DNA of 55,890 nucleotides, taken from NCBI GenBank assembly GCA_045542335.1, contig JAZQKV010000125.1, positions 1-55,890 of the forward strand. Direction: 5' to 3'. The DNA is from CAKSUT01 sp045542335. Lineage in GTDB: Bacteria; Bacillota; Clostridia; Oscillospirales; CAG-382. Position numbers and translations under genes: made by a program. Shown here one piece after another: positions 25,261-34,408 of the stretch. The notes beneath the pieces are model-generated. The model made no database searches. It was not told where the DNA came from and was given only the letters and a program-made list of their open reading frames with translations. Numbering within the stretch: position 1 is the stretch's first letter; each line of letters starts with the position of its first letter.

Positions 25261-25354
25261 GTTTTTGGTCTCCTTAAGATTTTTATAGAATAAATTGTGT
25301 GTCAGCTTTGTTTCAGAGCTTTATGTTTTCAAAAATCCAAAACCACCGACAAAA

Positions 25355-27493
25355 TTATATATCAAGATTCTTAACGTATTTTGCATTCTCCTGAATAAAA
25401 TTACGTCTGGGACCAACATCCTCACCCATAAGAAGCGAGAATGTTTCATCGGCAAACTGCGCATCCTCTATGTTTACCTTGAGAAGTGTTCTTGTTTTGG
25501 GGTCCATTGTTGTGTCCGCAAGCTGATGTGCGTCCATTTCACCAAGACCCTTATAACGCTCTGCCTCAGCATTTGCGCCAAGCTCCTCAAGATACTTGTC
25601 CCTCTCCTCTTCATTGAAAGCATATCTCTGCTGTTTTCCTCTGAATACTCTGTAAAGCGGAGGACGAGCGCAATAAATGTGTCCGTTTTCAATGAGCTGG
25701 GGCATATGTCTGAAGAAGAATGTAAGAAGAAGTGTTTTAATGTGAGCACCGTCCACATCGGCATCGGCCATGATAATAATTTTTCCATAGCGAAGCTTCT
25801 GTATATCAAATTCCTCTCCGATTCCGCAACCGAGAGCAGAAATAATAGGTGTCAGAGAAAGATTTCCGTAAACCTTGTCAGCTCTTGCCTTTTCAACGTT
25901 CAGAACTTTACCTCTGAGTGGCAGAATCGCCTGGAACTTACTGTCACGTCCGTCCTTTGCAGTACCTCCCGCAGAATCTCCTTCGACAAGGAAAAGCTCT
26001 GTGTTATCTCTGTTTCTGTCGTGGCAATCCGCAAGCTTTTCGGGAAGTGAGCCTCTTTCAAGAAGTGACTTTCTTCTTGTTGTTTCTCTTGCTTTTCTTG
26101 CAGCTTCTCTTGCTCTGTAAGAAGCAATTGATTTTTCAACAATTGTCTTTCCAAGCTCAGGATTTTCGTCGAGGTATGTGGAAAGTCTGTCATAAACAAG
26201 GCTTTCAACAAAGGTTCTGATTTCTGCATTTCCAAGCTTTGTTTTTGTCTGACCCTCAAACTGACATTCGGGAAGCTTCACGCTGACAATTGCGCATATA
26301 CCCTCACGCACATCGTCTCCGGAAAGCTTTTTATCGGAATCCTTGAGAATCTTGTGAGCCTTGCCATATTCATTAAGCACCTTTGTAAGGGCATTTTTGA
26401 AGCCAACCTCGTGAGTACCACCCTCACCGGTGTGAATATTGTTTGCAAAGGAAAGAAGAGTTTCTGTATAAGTGCTGTTATACTGGAAAGCAATTTCGCA
26501 GGAAACATCGCCCTTTTTACCGGAAAGATAAATAATATCACTGTGAAGCATTTCGGCGTGTTTTCTTGAATTGAGATGCTCAACGAAAGAACGGACACCG
26601 CCTTCAAAGTGAAGCACCTTCATAATCTTTCCGTCTTCAAGATGAACGTCCATACCGTCAGCGGCATTTTCGCTCTCTTTAATCTTGATTTCATTTCCAA
26701 GCTCATCTTTTCTCACTCTGCGGTCGCAGAATTCAATCATGACACCTGCATTAAGAAACGCTTGCTCACGGAGTCTTTTAAGAACTACATCATATTCAAA
26801 ATCAAGAGTGTCAAAAATCTGACTGTCAGGCATAAAGCGAACACAAAGACCGTGGTCATCCGTGTCACCCACACATTCAAGAGGTCTTGCAACTCCGCCT
26901 CTTTCAAAACGCTCTGTATATTTCTTTCCGTCATAGCAGTTTTCAATTTCAACCCACTCGGAAAGTGCATTTACAACCGATGCACCAACACCGTGAAGAC
27001 CGCCGGAAATTTTATAACCGTCTCCACCGAACTTACCGCCTGCATGAAGCACCGTAAACACGACTTCAACCGTCGGTATACCCATTTGCGGATGCATACC
27101 CGATGGTACACCACGACCGTTATCCTTTACGGAACAGCTTCCATCCTCATGAATAATAACGGTAATTTTATCACATCTTCCTGCAAGAGCCTCGTCAATG
27201 GAGTTGTCAACGATTTCATAAATAAGGTGATGAAGACCTGCTGCAGAAGTTGAACCGATATACATACCGGGTCTTTTTCTTACAGCTTCAAGTCCCTCAA
27301 GTACCTGAATCTGGCTTTCGTCGTATTTTTTCTCACCATCAACCTTGGAATCGTCTGCGCTAACTTCGCCCTCATCAAGCTCAATGTGCTCAATTTCGAT
27401 TTCTTCCTCTGCTTCTTCTTCAGCTTCGGCAAGAATCGCCGCTTCCACAGCTTCATCCATTTTCATCTCTTGGTTCTTGTTCTTTTCTTCCAT
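25355..27493 (-). CDS. gyrB: DNA gyrase subunit B with acidic N-terminal extension
   Basis: GyrB is the ATPase/TOPRIM subunit of gyrase. The start at 27491-27493 (after GGAAAGGAAAG) gives 712 residues. The GHKL domain begins QIQVLEGLEAVRKRPGMYIG and includes VDNSIDEALAG and GGLHGVGASVVNALS; the TOPRIM part has LVEGDSAGGTA and MADADVDGAHI; the C-terminus ends RRNFIQENAKYVKNLDI. Residues 1 to about 57 are an Asp/Glu-rich extension (EAEEEAEEEIEIEHIELDEG) not found in typical GyrB, which has about 10 residues there. gyrA is not downstream; alaS is. Confidence 0.96.
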   Translation of the reverse strand: MEEKNKNQEMKMDEAVEAAILAEAEEEAEEEIEIEHIELDEGEVSADDSKVDGEKKYDESQIQVLEGLEAVRKRPGMYIGSTSAAGLHHLIYEIVDNSIDEALAGRCDKITVIIHEDGSCSVKDNGRGVPSGMHPQMGIPTVEVVFTVLHAGGKFGGDGYKISGGLHGVGASVVNALSEWVEIENCYDGKKYTERFERGGVARPLECVGDTDDHGLCVRFMPDSQIFDTLDFEYDVVLKRLREQAFLNAGVMIEFCDRRVRKDELGNEIKIKESENAADGMDVHLEDGKIMKVLHFEGGVRSFVEHLNSRKHAEMLHSDIIYLSGKKGDVSCEIAFQYNSTYTETLLSFANNIHTGEGGTHEVGFKNALTKVLNEYGKAHKILKDSDKKLSGDDVREGICAIVSVKLPECQFEGQTKTKLGNAEIRTFVESLVYDRLSTYLDENPELGKTIVEKSIASYRAREAARKARETTRRKSLLERGSLPEKLADCHDRNRDNTELFLVEGDSAGGTAKDGRDSKFQAILPLRGKVLNVEKARADKVYGNLSLTPIISALGCGIGEEFDIQKLRYGKIIIMADADVDGAHIKTLLLTFFFRHMPQLIENGHIYCARPPLYRVFRGKQQRYAFNEEERDKYLEELGANAEAERYKGLGEMDAHQLADTTMDPKTRTLLKVNIEDAQFADETFSLLMGEDVGPRRNFIQENAKYVKNLDI

Positions 27494-27658
27494 CTTTCTT
27501 TCCTTTCCGGGTTTTTGTAATGCAGAGACTTGCCCTACACCCCAATTTAAGAAATTTTTATAACAAAACAAATATAAAAATTTCTTAAAATCATTCTAAA
27601 ACTTACATAACGGGAAATTTACCGGGGTTGATTATATATAAACGCATTTCTGCAATAA

Positions 27659-27910
27659 TCACAAAGCCATGCCTTTTTCATTTCTTCCTTTAAGGGATGC
27701 CGCCGAAATGGTTGTTATATAAACCATTCCGTCATTCATAACAATAAATGCCTTTGGTATACCATCACCAATAAACGATGACATACCGCTTTTTTCAGCC
27801 TTTTTAAGAAAATCCTTGGTATTTTGTCCTATGGTTGAAGTATCAAGGTCAAAAATACCGATTATATCTTTCTTTTTTATCAGCTCATTTCCGCCGATAC
27901 TCAGATACAT
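27659..27910 (-). CDS. remB: Extracellular matrix regulator RemB-like (DUF370)
   Basis: RemB (YaaB) is a small DUF370-family protein found between recF and gyrB in Firmicutes; in Bacillus it affects matrix gene expression. The 83-residue product starts MYLSIGGNELIKKKDIIGIFDLD, typical of the family, with the conserved FIVMNDGMVYITTISAASL near the C-terminus. Location between recF and gyrB is the strongest evidence. AAGGAG precedes the ATG. Confidence 0.88.
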   Translation of the reverse strand: MYLSIGGNELIKKKDIIGIFDLDTSTIGQNTKDFLKKAEKSGMSSFIGDGIPKAFIVMNDGMVYITTISAASLKGRNEKGMAL

Positions 27911-27932
27911 AACTCAAAAATCTCCTTTTGCT

Positions 27933-29162
27933 CTATTTTCTTGAATACTTTCCGTCGCAAGCAAAAACTTTTGAAAAATCAAAGCTGTTTTCGAAAATGT
28001 CACAGTCACAGCAGGTTATAATAACCTGTCTGTCACAAAGCTTTGACAAAATAAATCCGCGTCTTGCGCTGTCAAGCTCAGAAAAAACATCGTCAAGCAG
28101 AAAAACAGGATATTCGCCCGTAAAGTCTTTCAACATTTCTCCCTCAGCAAGCTTTAAAGAAAGTACAATACTTCTTTGTTGCCCCCGTGAACCGAAAAAC
28201 TTTGCGGCATAACCCATTGAATCCATATCGGAAATCTCTTGATCTGATAAATCAGAGGTTATTTCAACTTCACTGTCAGGAATTGTTTTATCACCATGAA
28301 TTTTAAGCTTCATTGAAATGTCGTCCCTGTGAGGACCAAAAAGCGTGAATCCGGATGATATTTCGCTTTCTGCCATTGAGTTGTAAATGTCGCAAACCTT
28401 TGTGACACTTTCTTCAAAGGAAAGTCCGTCATTATCGGGAAGTTGTGAAACATATTTTATTTCAAGGGATTCCTTTCCATAGGAAAACTCATTGTAAAAT
28501 CCTGATGCATACTCAGAAAGCTTTTCACAAAAGCTTCTTCTGTAATCAACAACCTTAACAGCATATTCTGCAAGCGTGAGATTTATTGATTCAAGCATAA
28601 TCGGATCAACCTTAACTTTTCCAAAGCTTTGCTTTGCATTTCTCAATAAATCATTTTTATATTTCAGCCTTTTGTTATACATAACAAGGCAATGAATATA
28701 ATTCTTGCTTGCCTGGGACATAACCATGTCTAAAAATCTTCTTCTTTCTTCGGGAAGCCCCTTGACAATTGAAAGATTGTCAGGCGTAAAAATAACTGCC
28801 CTGAATCTTCCAACAGCCTCGGAAGCAGATTCTGTCTTTATGCCGTCAAGCTTTGTTTGCCTTTTGAGCTTTTTTCCGTCGGAAAAATGAGTTATTTCGA
28901 TTGTACGGACATCGTCGTCATCTCTGCAGCCACTTTCAGAGTATTCAAGAAATATATTACTTCTGTTATGACCATGAGCAATAAAATTCTTTTCGTCACA
29001 TCTTCTGAATGATTTTCCTGCGGCACACAAATATATTGCTTCAAGTAAATTAGTTTTTCCCGAGGCATTTTCGCCATAAAGAACATTTACACCGTCAGAA
29101 AACTCAACACATTCACTGTGTGCATTTCTGAAATCCGAAAGCGAAATTTTTTTAACTTTCAT
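27933..29162 (-). CDS. recF: DNA replication and repair protein RecF
   Basis: RecF is an SMC-like ATPase that helps load RecA at gaps. The 409-residue protein has Walker A LYGENASGKTNLLEAIYL, the signature region with FFGSRGQQRSIVLSLKLAEG, and Walker B YPVFLLDDVFSELDSARR. Its length is slightly above typical (about 370), and its C-terminus ends with ACDGKYSRK. It lies 25 nt downstream of dnaN; the S4-domain gene yaaA that often separates dnaN and recF is absent. Confidence 0.95.
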   Translation of the reverse strand: MKVKKISLSDFRNAHSECVEFSDGVNVLYGENASGKTNLLEAIYLCAAGKSFRRCDEKNFIAHGHNRSNIFLEYSESGCRDDDDVRTIEITHFSDGKKLKRQTKLDGIKTESASEAVGRFRAVIFTPDNLSIVKGLPEERRRFLDMVMSQASKNYIHCLVMYNKRLKYKNDLLRNAKQSFGKVKVDPIMLESINLTLAEYAVKVVDYRRSFCEKLSEYASGFYNEFSYGKESLEIKYVSQLPDNDGLSFEESVTKVCDIYNSMAESEISSGFTLFGPHRDDISMKLKIHGDKTIPDSEVEITSDLSDQEISDMDSMGYAAKFFGSRGQQRSIVLSLKLAEGEMLKDFTGEYPVFLLDDVFSELDSARRGFILSKLCDRQVIITCCDCDIFENSFDFSKVFACDGKYSRK

Positions 29163-29187
29163 AATTTATGGAAATCAAATCCTTTTA

Positions 29188-30318
29188 TCAGTTAAACAGC
29201 TGCATAGGCATAACAAGATATGTGAATCTTTCGTCATCCTCGCCATCCTTATGTACAGGTGTTATAACAATAGGATTAACTGCACCGTTAAGAGAAACAT
29301 GAACTTTTTCTTCACCGCAATTTTTGAGTGCATCAAGGATAAACTTATGGCTGAAACCGATTGTAAGCTTTTCTTCTGCACCCTTTTCAAATTCACATGA
29401 AATAAAGTCGTTCACAGTTCCGTTTTCGGAAGTACAGCTGATGTTAAATCTTCCGCCGGAAAGTTCAACTCTCATGAGATTTGTCTTTTCTCCGAGAACG
29501 CTGCATCTTGCGGTACTTTCAAGAAATTCTTCGGTATCAACCGTAAGCTCAAATTTGTTTTCGGGAAGAACAAGTCTTTTATAGTTCATAAAGTCGCCGT
29601 CAATAAGTCGGCAACTGTAATAAACATTGTCAAAAGTAATAATGATATGTCTTCTTGTCATCGAAACAGAAAGCTCGTCATCGCTGTCATCAATAACCTT
29701 GAGAATATCATCCTGTGCTTTTCCGGGAAGAATAAACTGTGCAGAAAGATTTTCTTCACCATTTTTTGAAATAACATTTTCTGCTCTTACAGCAGCTCTG
29801 TTACCGTCAAGTGCAACAATTGAAAGTCTCTCGTTTTCAATTTCAAAGCGTGAACCCATGTAAACAGGTCTTGTTTCGTCCTTTGAAACTGCAAAGAGAG
29901 TTTTTGTTATAAGGCTCTTAAACTTATTTTTGGGAATCTTGTAGCCAAACTCACCCTCAATATTCGGAATTTCAGGGAACATTTCACCGCTTCTTCCGAT
30001 AATTTCAAAATCCGTGTTTGAACCCTCAACCTTGATTTTAAAATCAGAACTTACTCTGAAAGTGATTTCACCGTCAGACATTGTGTTGACAACTGCACAA
30101 ATTCTCTGCGCATCAGCTTCAACCTGACCGTCCTCTGCACCGTCAACTGTAATTGTTGTTTTAAGAGCTTTTTCAAGGTCGTAAGAATAAATTTCAAGTA
30201 CATCCTCTTTAAGCTTCATCATAAGTGTCTTATACTTAGGATTTGTGACATTTGAAGCACTGAACGCAACAGGCTGTAAAGCCTTGAGAAGAGTATTTTT
30301 ATCAACAGTAAACTGCAT
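29188..30318 (-). CDS. dnaN: DNA polymerase III beta subunit (sliding clamp)
   Basis: The beta clamp tethers polymerase III to DNA. The 376-residue protein begins MQFTVDKNTLLKALQPV, has the central GRSGEMFPEIPNIEGE and ends with FTYLVMPMQL, the usual clamp C-terminus. AAAGGAG lies 9 nt before the ATG. It follows the oriC spacer downstream of dnaA. Confidence 0.97.
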   Translation of the reverse strand: MQFTVDKNTLLKALQPVAFSASNVTNPKYKTLMMKLKEDVLEIYSYDLEKALKTTITVDGAEDGQVEADAQRICAVVNTMSDGEITFRVSSDFKIKVEGSNTDFEIIGRSGEMFPEIPNIEGEFGYKIPKNKFKSLITKTLFAVSKDETRPVYMGSRFEIENERLSIVALDGNRAAVRAENVISKNGEENLSAQFILPGKAQDDILKVIDDSDDELSVSMTRRHIIITFDNVYYSCRLIDGDFMNYKRLVLPENKFELTVDTEEFLESTARCSVLGEKTNLMRVELSGGRFNISCTSENGTVNDFISCEFEKGAEEKLTIGFSHKFILDALKNCGEEKVHVSLNGAVNPIVITPVHKDGEDDERFTYLVMPMQLFN

Positions 30319-30429
30319 ATATATTTCTCCTTTCAGAAAAACAAAGTCTTATAAATAGAGTAACTTTCCGGATAAGCCGGATAATTGCTTATATATTTAC
30401 ATTAAAAACATTTTGAAGAAGCTCAATCC

Positions 30430-30714
30430 GTCCTCATAAAATTTTTAATCCGCTTGATTTTTTAAGCAACGAATAAAAACAGATAAAGAAATAAAATAAA
30501 TATAAAAGGGAATAAGTAGTTACGGTAGTAGAATATGTGGAAATTGTGGAAAACCATTCCAAAACATAGTAAAACAGCCATTTTACCATGTGAATAACAC
30601 TGAGGAAAAGCTGTTTTTTAATTCCACACAACCTGTGTATTACTCTTTGGTTTTCCACATTTCATTTTTCCACAGATTGTGGAAATAATGTGCAAAACTC
30701 TGTGTAATACTCTT
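30430..30714. other. oriC: Replication origin oriC (dnaA-dnaN spacer)
   Basis: The 396-nt spacer 30319-30714 contains many DnaA-box-like 9-mers. Exact TTATNCACA: 30589-30597 (as TGTGAATAA). Close variants TTTTCCACA: 30545-30553 (inverted), 30651-30659 and 30666-30674; TGTGGAAAT: 30536-30544 and 30678-30686; TGTGTATTA 30634-30642 and TGTGTAATA 30701-30709. The left part (about 30466-30512) is almost pure A/T. Position between dnaA and dnaN is a standard Firmicutes origin site. The strand switch of genes around it supports the call. Confidence 0.88.
30466..30553 (+). other. Predicted basal unwinding system: DUE, DnaA-trios and abutting boxes
   Basis: Reading the plus strand, an A/T-only-like stretch (about 30466-30507) is followed by TAAGTAGTTACGGTAGTAG (30513-30531), which contains TAG-type trinucleotides like DnaA-trios. 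Directly after come two 9-mers without any gap, TGTGGAAAT (30536-30544) and TGTGGAAAA (30545-30553). This mirrors the order AT-rich DNA, trios, paired boxes known from Bacillus oriC. The four bases AATA replace the usual GC-rich spacer. Site of melting is inferred. Confidence 0.7.
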
Positions 30715-32487
30715 TTATCTCTTAGTTCTGATAATTTCAATAAGAGAATCAATGTCTTTTTTTGTTTGGGGCGAATCTTCAAGCTCACACTTTATTCTCT
30801 CTATAGAATTCATTATTGTTGTGTGGTCACGATTAAATATTTTTCCGATGTCCGGAAGCGACAAATCAATAAGCTTTCGTATGAGATAAACTGCAATGTG
30901 CCTTGCATATGAAATTTCCTTTGTTTTTTTCTTGCTCAAAAGAGCATCAACTTCAATTCCATACTTTTCAGACACGGCATTTATTATAACCGTTTCGTTT
31001 ATTGTCACCGCAACATCTGCAATATCAGATATACAGCGTCGAGCAAGCTCCATGTCAATAGGTCTGTTTTCAAGCATAGACATCGAGCTTATTTTTTTGA
31101 GCACTCCTTCAATCTGGCGTACATTGTCCTTTATACTTTGAGCAAGGAAAATGAGAATGTCGTTTGGAATTGAAATTCCCATTGAAGAAGCTTTGTTTTT
31201 GAATATGGCGGTTCTGAGTTCTGTGTCGGGAGCGTCAATTCCAACAACAATTCCGCTTTCAAAGCGTGAACGTAAACGTTCTTCGAGGTTTACAATATTT
31301 TTTGGTGCAACGTCACTTGTCATGATAATCTGTTTTCCTGTCTGGAAAAGAGATTCATATGTGTGAAAAAATTCGCTCTGAGTTGAGGGTTTTCCCGCAA
31401 TAAACTGAACGTCATCCATGAGGAAAATATCAGCATTTCTGTATTTATCTCTGAAATATTGGGTATTTTTTGATGCTATTGCTTCAACAAGCTCATTTGT
31501 GAAGTCGTCGCCTTTAATATAAACTATGTTAAGGGATGGATGAAGTTTTTCAATTTCATGGGTTATCGAATAAAGCAGGTGAGTTTTTCCAAGACCGGGG
31601 TTTCCGTATATAAAAAGGGGATTATATTGCCTTGCGGGATACTGTGAAACCTGATAGCAATAGTGATAGGCATATTTGTTTGAATCACCGACCACAAAGT
31701 TTTCAAAGGTGTAATCAACGTTATAAAGAGGTGCACCCGGGGAAAGAATCATTATTCCGTTTTTGCTTTTGAGATCATCATAATATTTGCTCAAAGGAAC
31801 AGTTTCGATTGTATCGTTTTCGGAATTATATCGTTTTGGAGCACTCTGCATACGAAGCTTCATGCTTTTGTCTGCCATAATGGGTACTGATTCAAGATTT
31901 GTTTTGCGCAGAACTTCTTCCGGATCAATTCCCTTAAATCCTTGCATTGTGTTGCCTTTGCTTGGATTTGCAAAAGCAGCATGTTTTGAAGCAAAGTCAT
32001 CAAAATCAGGTATTTCTTTTTCCAAAACGGGTTTGTTGATTACATCTGAGAGAACTGTTTCATTTTGAGTTGAATTTACATTTTCTTGCGAATTGGTGTC
32101 TGTATTTAAAGTATTGCTTTCTTCTTTCAGCTGTGAAGTGTTGGAATTTTGCGCAGAGACATGACAATCTTCCTTGACAGCATTGATTTCGCTGTAGATA
32201 ATATCTGCGAATTGGTCCTCAAAGCTTTCCTTTTCGACGCAGATTATATGAATGGCGGGTTCAAAGCCAAGTACGTTTTTAACTGCAGTTTTAAAGCCGT
32301 CCATATAAATCTTGTATATTATCTGCTGCTTGTTGTAGTTATCAATGGAAAAATAGGCGGCGTTTTCAGTGAGATAGCGGAGTTCCATTTCTCCAAACCA
32401 GAGCTTGAGAGATTTTTCGCCTATTCCGAGGTAGTCATCAAGGGAGTTATATATCATATCCCACATTTCTCTTTCATGCGTGGTCAT
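30715..32487 (-). CDS. dnaA: Chromosomal replication initiator protein DnaA
   Basis: DnaA binds oriC boxes and melts the origin. The 590-residue protein has domain I (residues 1 to about 95), a long Asn/Ser/Glu-rich domain II (about 95-250), the AAA+ domain starting TFENFVVGDSN with Walker A GNPGLGKTH (about 295-303), Walker B IFLMDDVQFIAGK, and domain IV with the DNA-binding helix IGKIFNRDHTTIMNSIERI. It is longer than Bacillus DnaA (446 residues), mainly from domain II. A sigma-A promoter lies about 80-100 nt upstream. The gene reads away from the right arm. Confidence 0.97.
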   Translation of the reverse strand: MTTHEREMWDMIYNSLDDYLGIGEKSLKLWFGEMELRYLTENAAYFSIDNYNKQQIIYKIYMDGFKTAVKNVLGFEPAIHIICVEKESFEDQFADIIYSEINAVKEDCHVSAQNSNTSQLKEESNTLNTDTNSQENVNSTQNETVLSDVINKPVLEKEIPDFDDFASKHAAFANPSKGNTMQGFKGIDPEEVLRKTNLESVPIMADKSMKLRMQSAPKRYNSENDTIETVPLSKYYDDLKSKNGIMILSPGAPLYNVDYTFENFVVGDSNKYAYHYCYQVSQYPARQYNPLFIYGNPGLGKTHLLYSITHEIEKLHPSLNIVYIKGDDFTNELVEAIASKNTQYFRDKYRNADIFLMDDVQFIAGKPSTQSEFFHTYESLFQTGKQIIMTSDVAPKNIVNLEERLRSRFESGIVVGIDAPDTELRTAIFKNKASSMGISIPNDILIFLAQSIKDNVRQIEGVLKKISSMSMLENRPIDMELARRCISDIADVAVTINETVIINAVSEKYGIEVDALLSKKKTKEISYARHIAVYLIRKLIDLSLPDIGKIFNRDHTTIMNSIERIKCELEDSPQTKKDIDSLIEIIRTKR

Positions 32488-32562
32488 ATGAAATTCAGCC
32501 TTTCTTTTTTATTTTTTCTCTGGATTTTTCGTTTTGCAATTTTGCATAGGTATATATCATAC

Positions 32563-32591
32563 ATTATAGCACAAATTTAGTATAAAATCAA
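32563..32591 (-). promoter_or_regulatory. Promoter of dnaA
   Basis: On the minus strand TTGATT (32586-32591) and TATAAT (32563-32568) are exactly 17 nt apart, about 75 nt upstream of the dnaA start. No clear DnaA box cluster accompanies it, so the main origin is downstream of dnaA. Confidence 0.75.
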
Positions 32592-32743
32592 GAGCAATTT
32601 GAAAACTTATATCATCTTTTTATATAACAACGTACTTTTATAGGTTTTATCAACTTTAAACAGTAAATGCTTTGCAATCTTGAAAACATAACTAAAAATT
32701 GATAAATTTCCGGAATAAATGAAAATTATTAAACAAAAAATAA

Positions 32744-32774
32744 AAGCTCAGATGTATTAAAAACATCCGAGCTT
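32744..32774 (-). terminator. Terminator after tadA
   Basis: AAGCTC-A-GATGT pairs with ACATC-C-GAGCTT across a 7-nt loop. On the minus strand it is followed by TTTTATTTTTTG, fitting an intrinsic terminator 10 nt after the tadA stop codon. Confidence 0.8.
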
Positions 32775-32783
32775 ATGGAAAAA

Positions 32784-33302
32784 TTATTTTCTTTTTTCAC
32801 GAAGTGAGTTGAAAAAATCAGACATCATTCCGGAACACTTTTCTTGAATTGAACTTTCATTTACGCCAAAGATAATTTCAGGTTTGTGATTGAAATTCAT
32901 AGTGTTAAAATCAACATTACCGCCAAAACATCCAAAGCGTACATCCTTTGTTCCGATTGTCACCCTTTTAAGCCTTGAGTTGATGATAGCTCCTGCACAC
33001 ATGGGACATGGTTCAAGAGTTACATACATTTCACATTCATGAAGTCTCCAGCCTCCCATTCGCTTGCAGGCTTTTCTTATTGCATTTATCTCTGCATGAC
33101 ACAGTGCATCTTTGTCCTTTTCACGGCTGTTTCTTCCGCTTGAAATTATCCGACCTTTATATACTATCACAGCACCAACAGGAACTTCTCCGTCACGCTT
33201 TGATTTTTCGGCATGAGCAAGTGCCTTTTTCATATAGTATTTTCCGGACTTTTCAGTTGCCGGTAAAATCTTATCTTTCTTTTTTATATTTTGATTTTTC
33301 AT
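32784..33302 (-). CDS. tadA: tRNA-specific adenosine deaminase
   Basis: TadA converts A34 to inosine in tRNA-Arg(ACG). The 172-residue protein has the cytidine-deaminase zinc motif: CHAEINAIRKA (His and catalytic Glu) and TLEPCPMCAGAI (two Cys), plus VPVGAVIV and FGCFGGNVDF typical of TadA. An extra basic N-terminus of about 20 residues (KNQNIKKKDKI) precedes the domain. It follows the CPBP protease gene by 11 nt and is probably co-transcribed. Confidence 0.95.
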   Translation of the reverse strand: MKNQNIKKKDKILPATEKSGKYYMKKALAHAEKSKRDGEVPVGAVIVYKGRIISSGRNSREKDKDALCHAEINAIRKACKRMGGWRLHECEMYVTLEPCPMCAGAIINSRLKRVTIGTKDVRFGCFGGNVDFNTMNFNHKPEIIFGVNESSIQEKCSGMMSDFFNSLREKRK

Positions 33303-33313
33303 TTTTATTCCTC

Positions 33314-34369
33314 TTATTTTTGCAATAAATCAAAAAGTATAACCGATAAAATCAAAATCACAAACAGAGGATTTACAAATACCTTTGCAGAGAAAATATC
33401 TCTTTCCGAAGTCTTTTCTTTCCCACTTGAAATTATATCGTCATCAGTCCGCCAGAACTTCTTTTTTCCGCCAAAAAGTACAATTAAAGAAGCAAGTCCA
33501 ATCAGCATTGTCAATAGCATGAAAACCATGTTTGTTGTTTCGGAATACTGTGGATAAAACTCAGCCAAAGCCGTCTGTATAAAAGCAACTATATTGTTTA
33601 GCATATGGAAAAAAATACACGGTACAATTGATTCACTCTTGACTGCAATAACACCGATGATAAGTCCAATTACAAATGCGCTTGCAATTGCGATTGCATT
33701 TACATGAGGAATAGCAAAAAATACTGCTGTAACAAAAATTGCAAAGCTTTTTCCGTAGGGTAGAAGGTTTGAGAGAATAACCTTTCTGAAAGTGTATTCT
33801 TCAAAAAACGGTGGAACAATGCAGGAAAATACAAAGCTTGTGAAAAACGCAATATTTTCACCCGGAATTGAAACCTGCTTGCCTGCTATTGTTTCAATTC
33901 CTGTAAACATGGAAACCGCTGAAGAAAAAGGAAGTGACAACGCAAGACCAAATGCAAATAGAGGAATAAGTCGCAGATAAAAATATGAATCTCCAAAAGT
34001 TTCAGTTTTTTCGTCATCAAGCTTGTGAAATTCTGATATCAAATTCTTTTTTATAAAAAAGTTTAAAACAAATAAAAGAAATCCTTGTGTCAGCAGATAT
34101 GAAATTCCGCTGTAAAGTTCAAACCAAAGCTCGGAGTTTAAAAATAAATCAAAACTCTTTTGTGCAGAATTTACTCCGAAAAATTCAAGTACAATACCAA
34201 TCCCCGGAATAATTCCGTGATGAAGAATCATCATAAACGGACTTGCAACAAAAAGCGAAAATAAAAGCCACATTATAAGGCTTAAAGATATACAGGAAAT
34301 TGCTGTTCTTGCGCCCTTGACTGTGTTATTTTTCGGGCTTTGAAAATCGTTATAAGATTGTGTGTCCAT
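33314..34369 (-). CDS. CPBP-family intramembrane glutamic endopeptidase
   Basis: The 351-residue protein is strongly hydrophobic with about eight membrane helices. The CPBP (CAAX/Abi) signature is visible: FFEEYTFRKVIL (EExxxR), FAIPHVNAIAIASAFVIGL (a His in the second motif) and IFFHMLNNIVAF (HxxxN). Such proteases process prenylated or peptide substrates or act in bacteriocin immunity; the substrate here is unknown. A GGAGGAG site precedes the ATG. It likely shares a transcript with tadA. Confidence 0.87.
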   Translation of the reverse strand: MDTQSYNDFQSPKNNTVKGARTAISCISLSLIMWLLFSLFVASPFMMILHHGIIPGIGIVLEFFGVNSAQKSFDLFLNSELWFELYSGISYLLTQGFLLFVLNFFIKKNLISEFHKLDDEKTETFGDSYFYLRLIPLFAFGLALSLPFSSAVSMFTGIETIAGKQVSIPGENIAFFTSFVFSCIVPPFFEEYTFRKVILSNLLPYGKSFAIFVTAVFFAIPHVNAIAIASAFVIGLIIGVIAVKSESIVPCIFFHMLNNIVAFIQTALAEFYPQYSETTNMVFMLLTMLIGLASLIVLFGGKKKFWRTDDDIISSGKEKTSERDIFSAKVFVNPLFVILILSVILFDLLQK

Positions 34370-34408
34370 TTTTAATCTCCTCCTCTCGTTTTTTATCGTA
34401 ATAAAAAC

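Noticed and set aside
25261..25354. Possible T-box leader before alaS
   Set aside because: The gap to gyrB is only 94 nt and has no T-box sequence, so there is no room for one.
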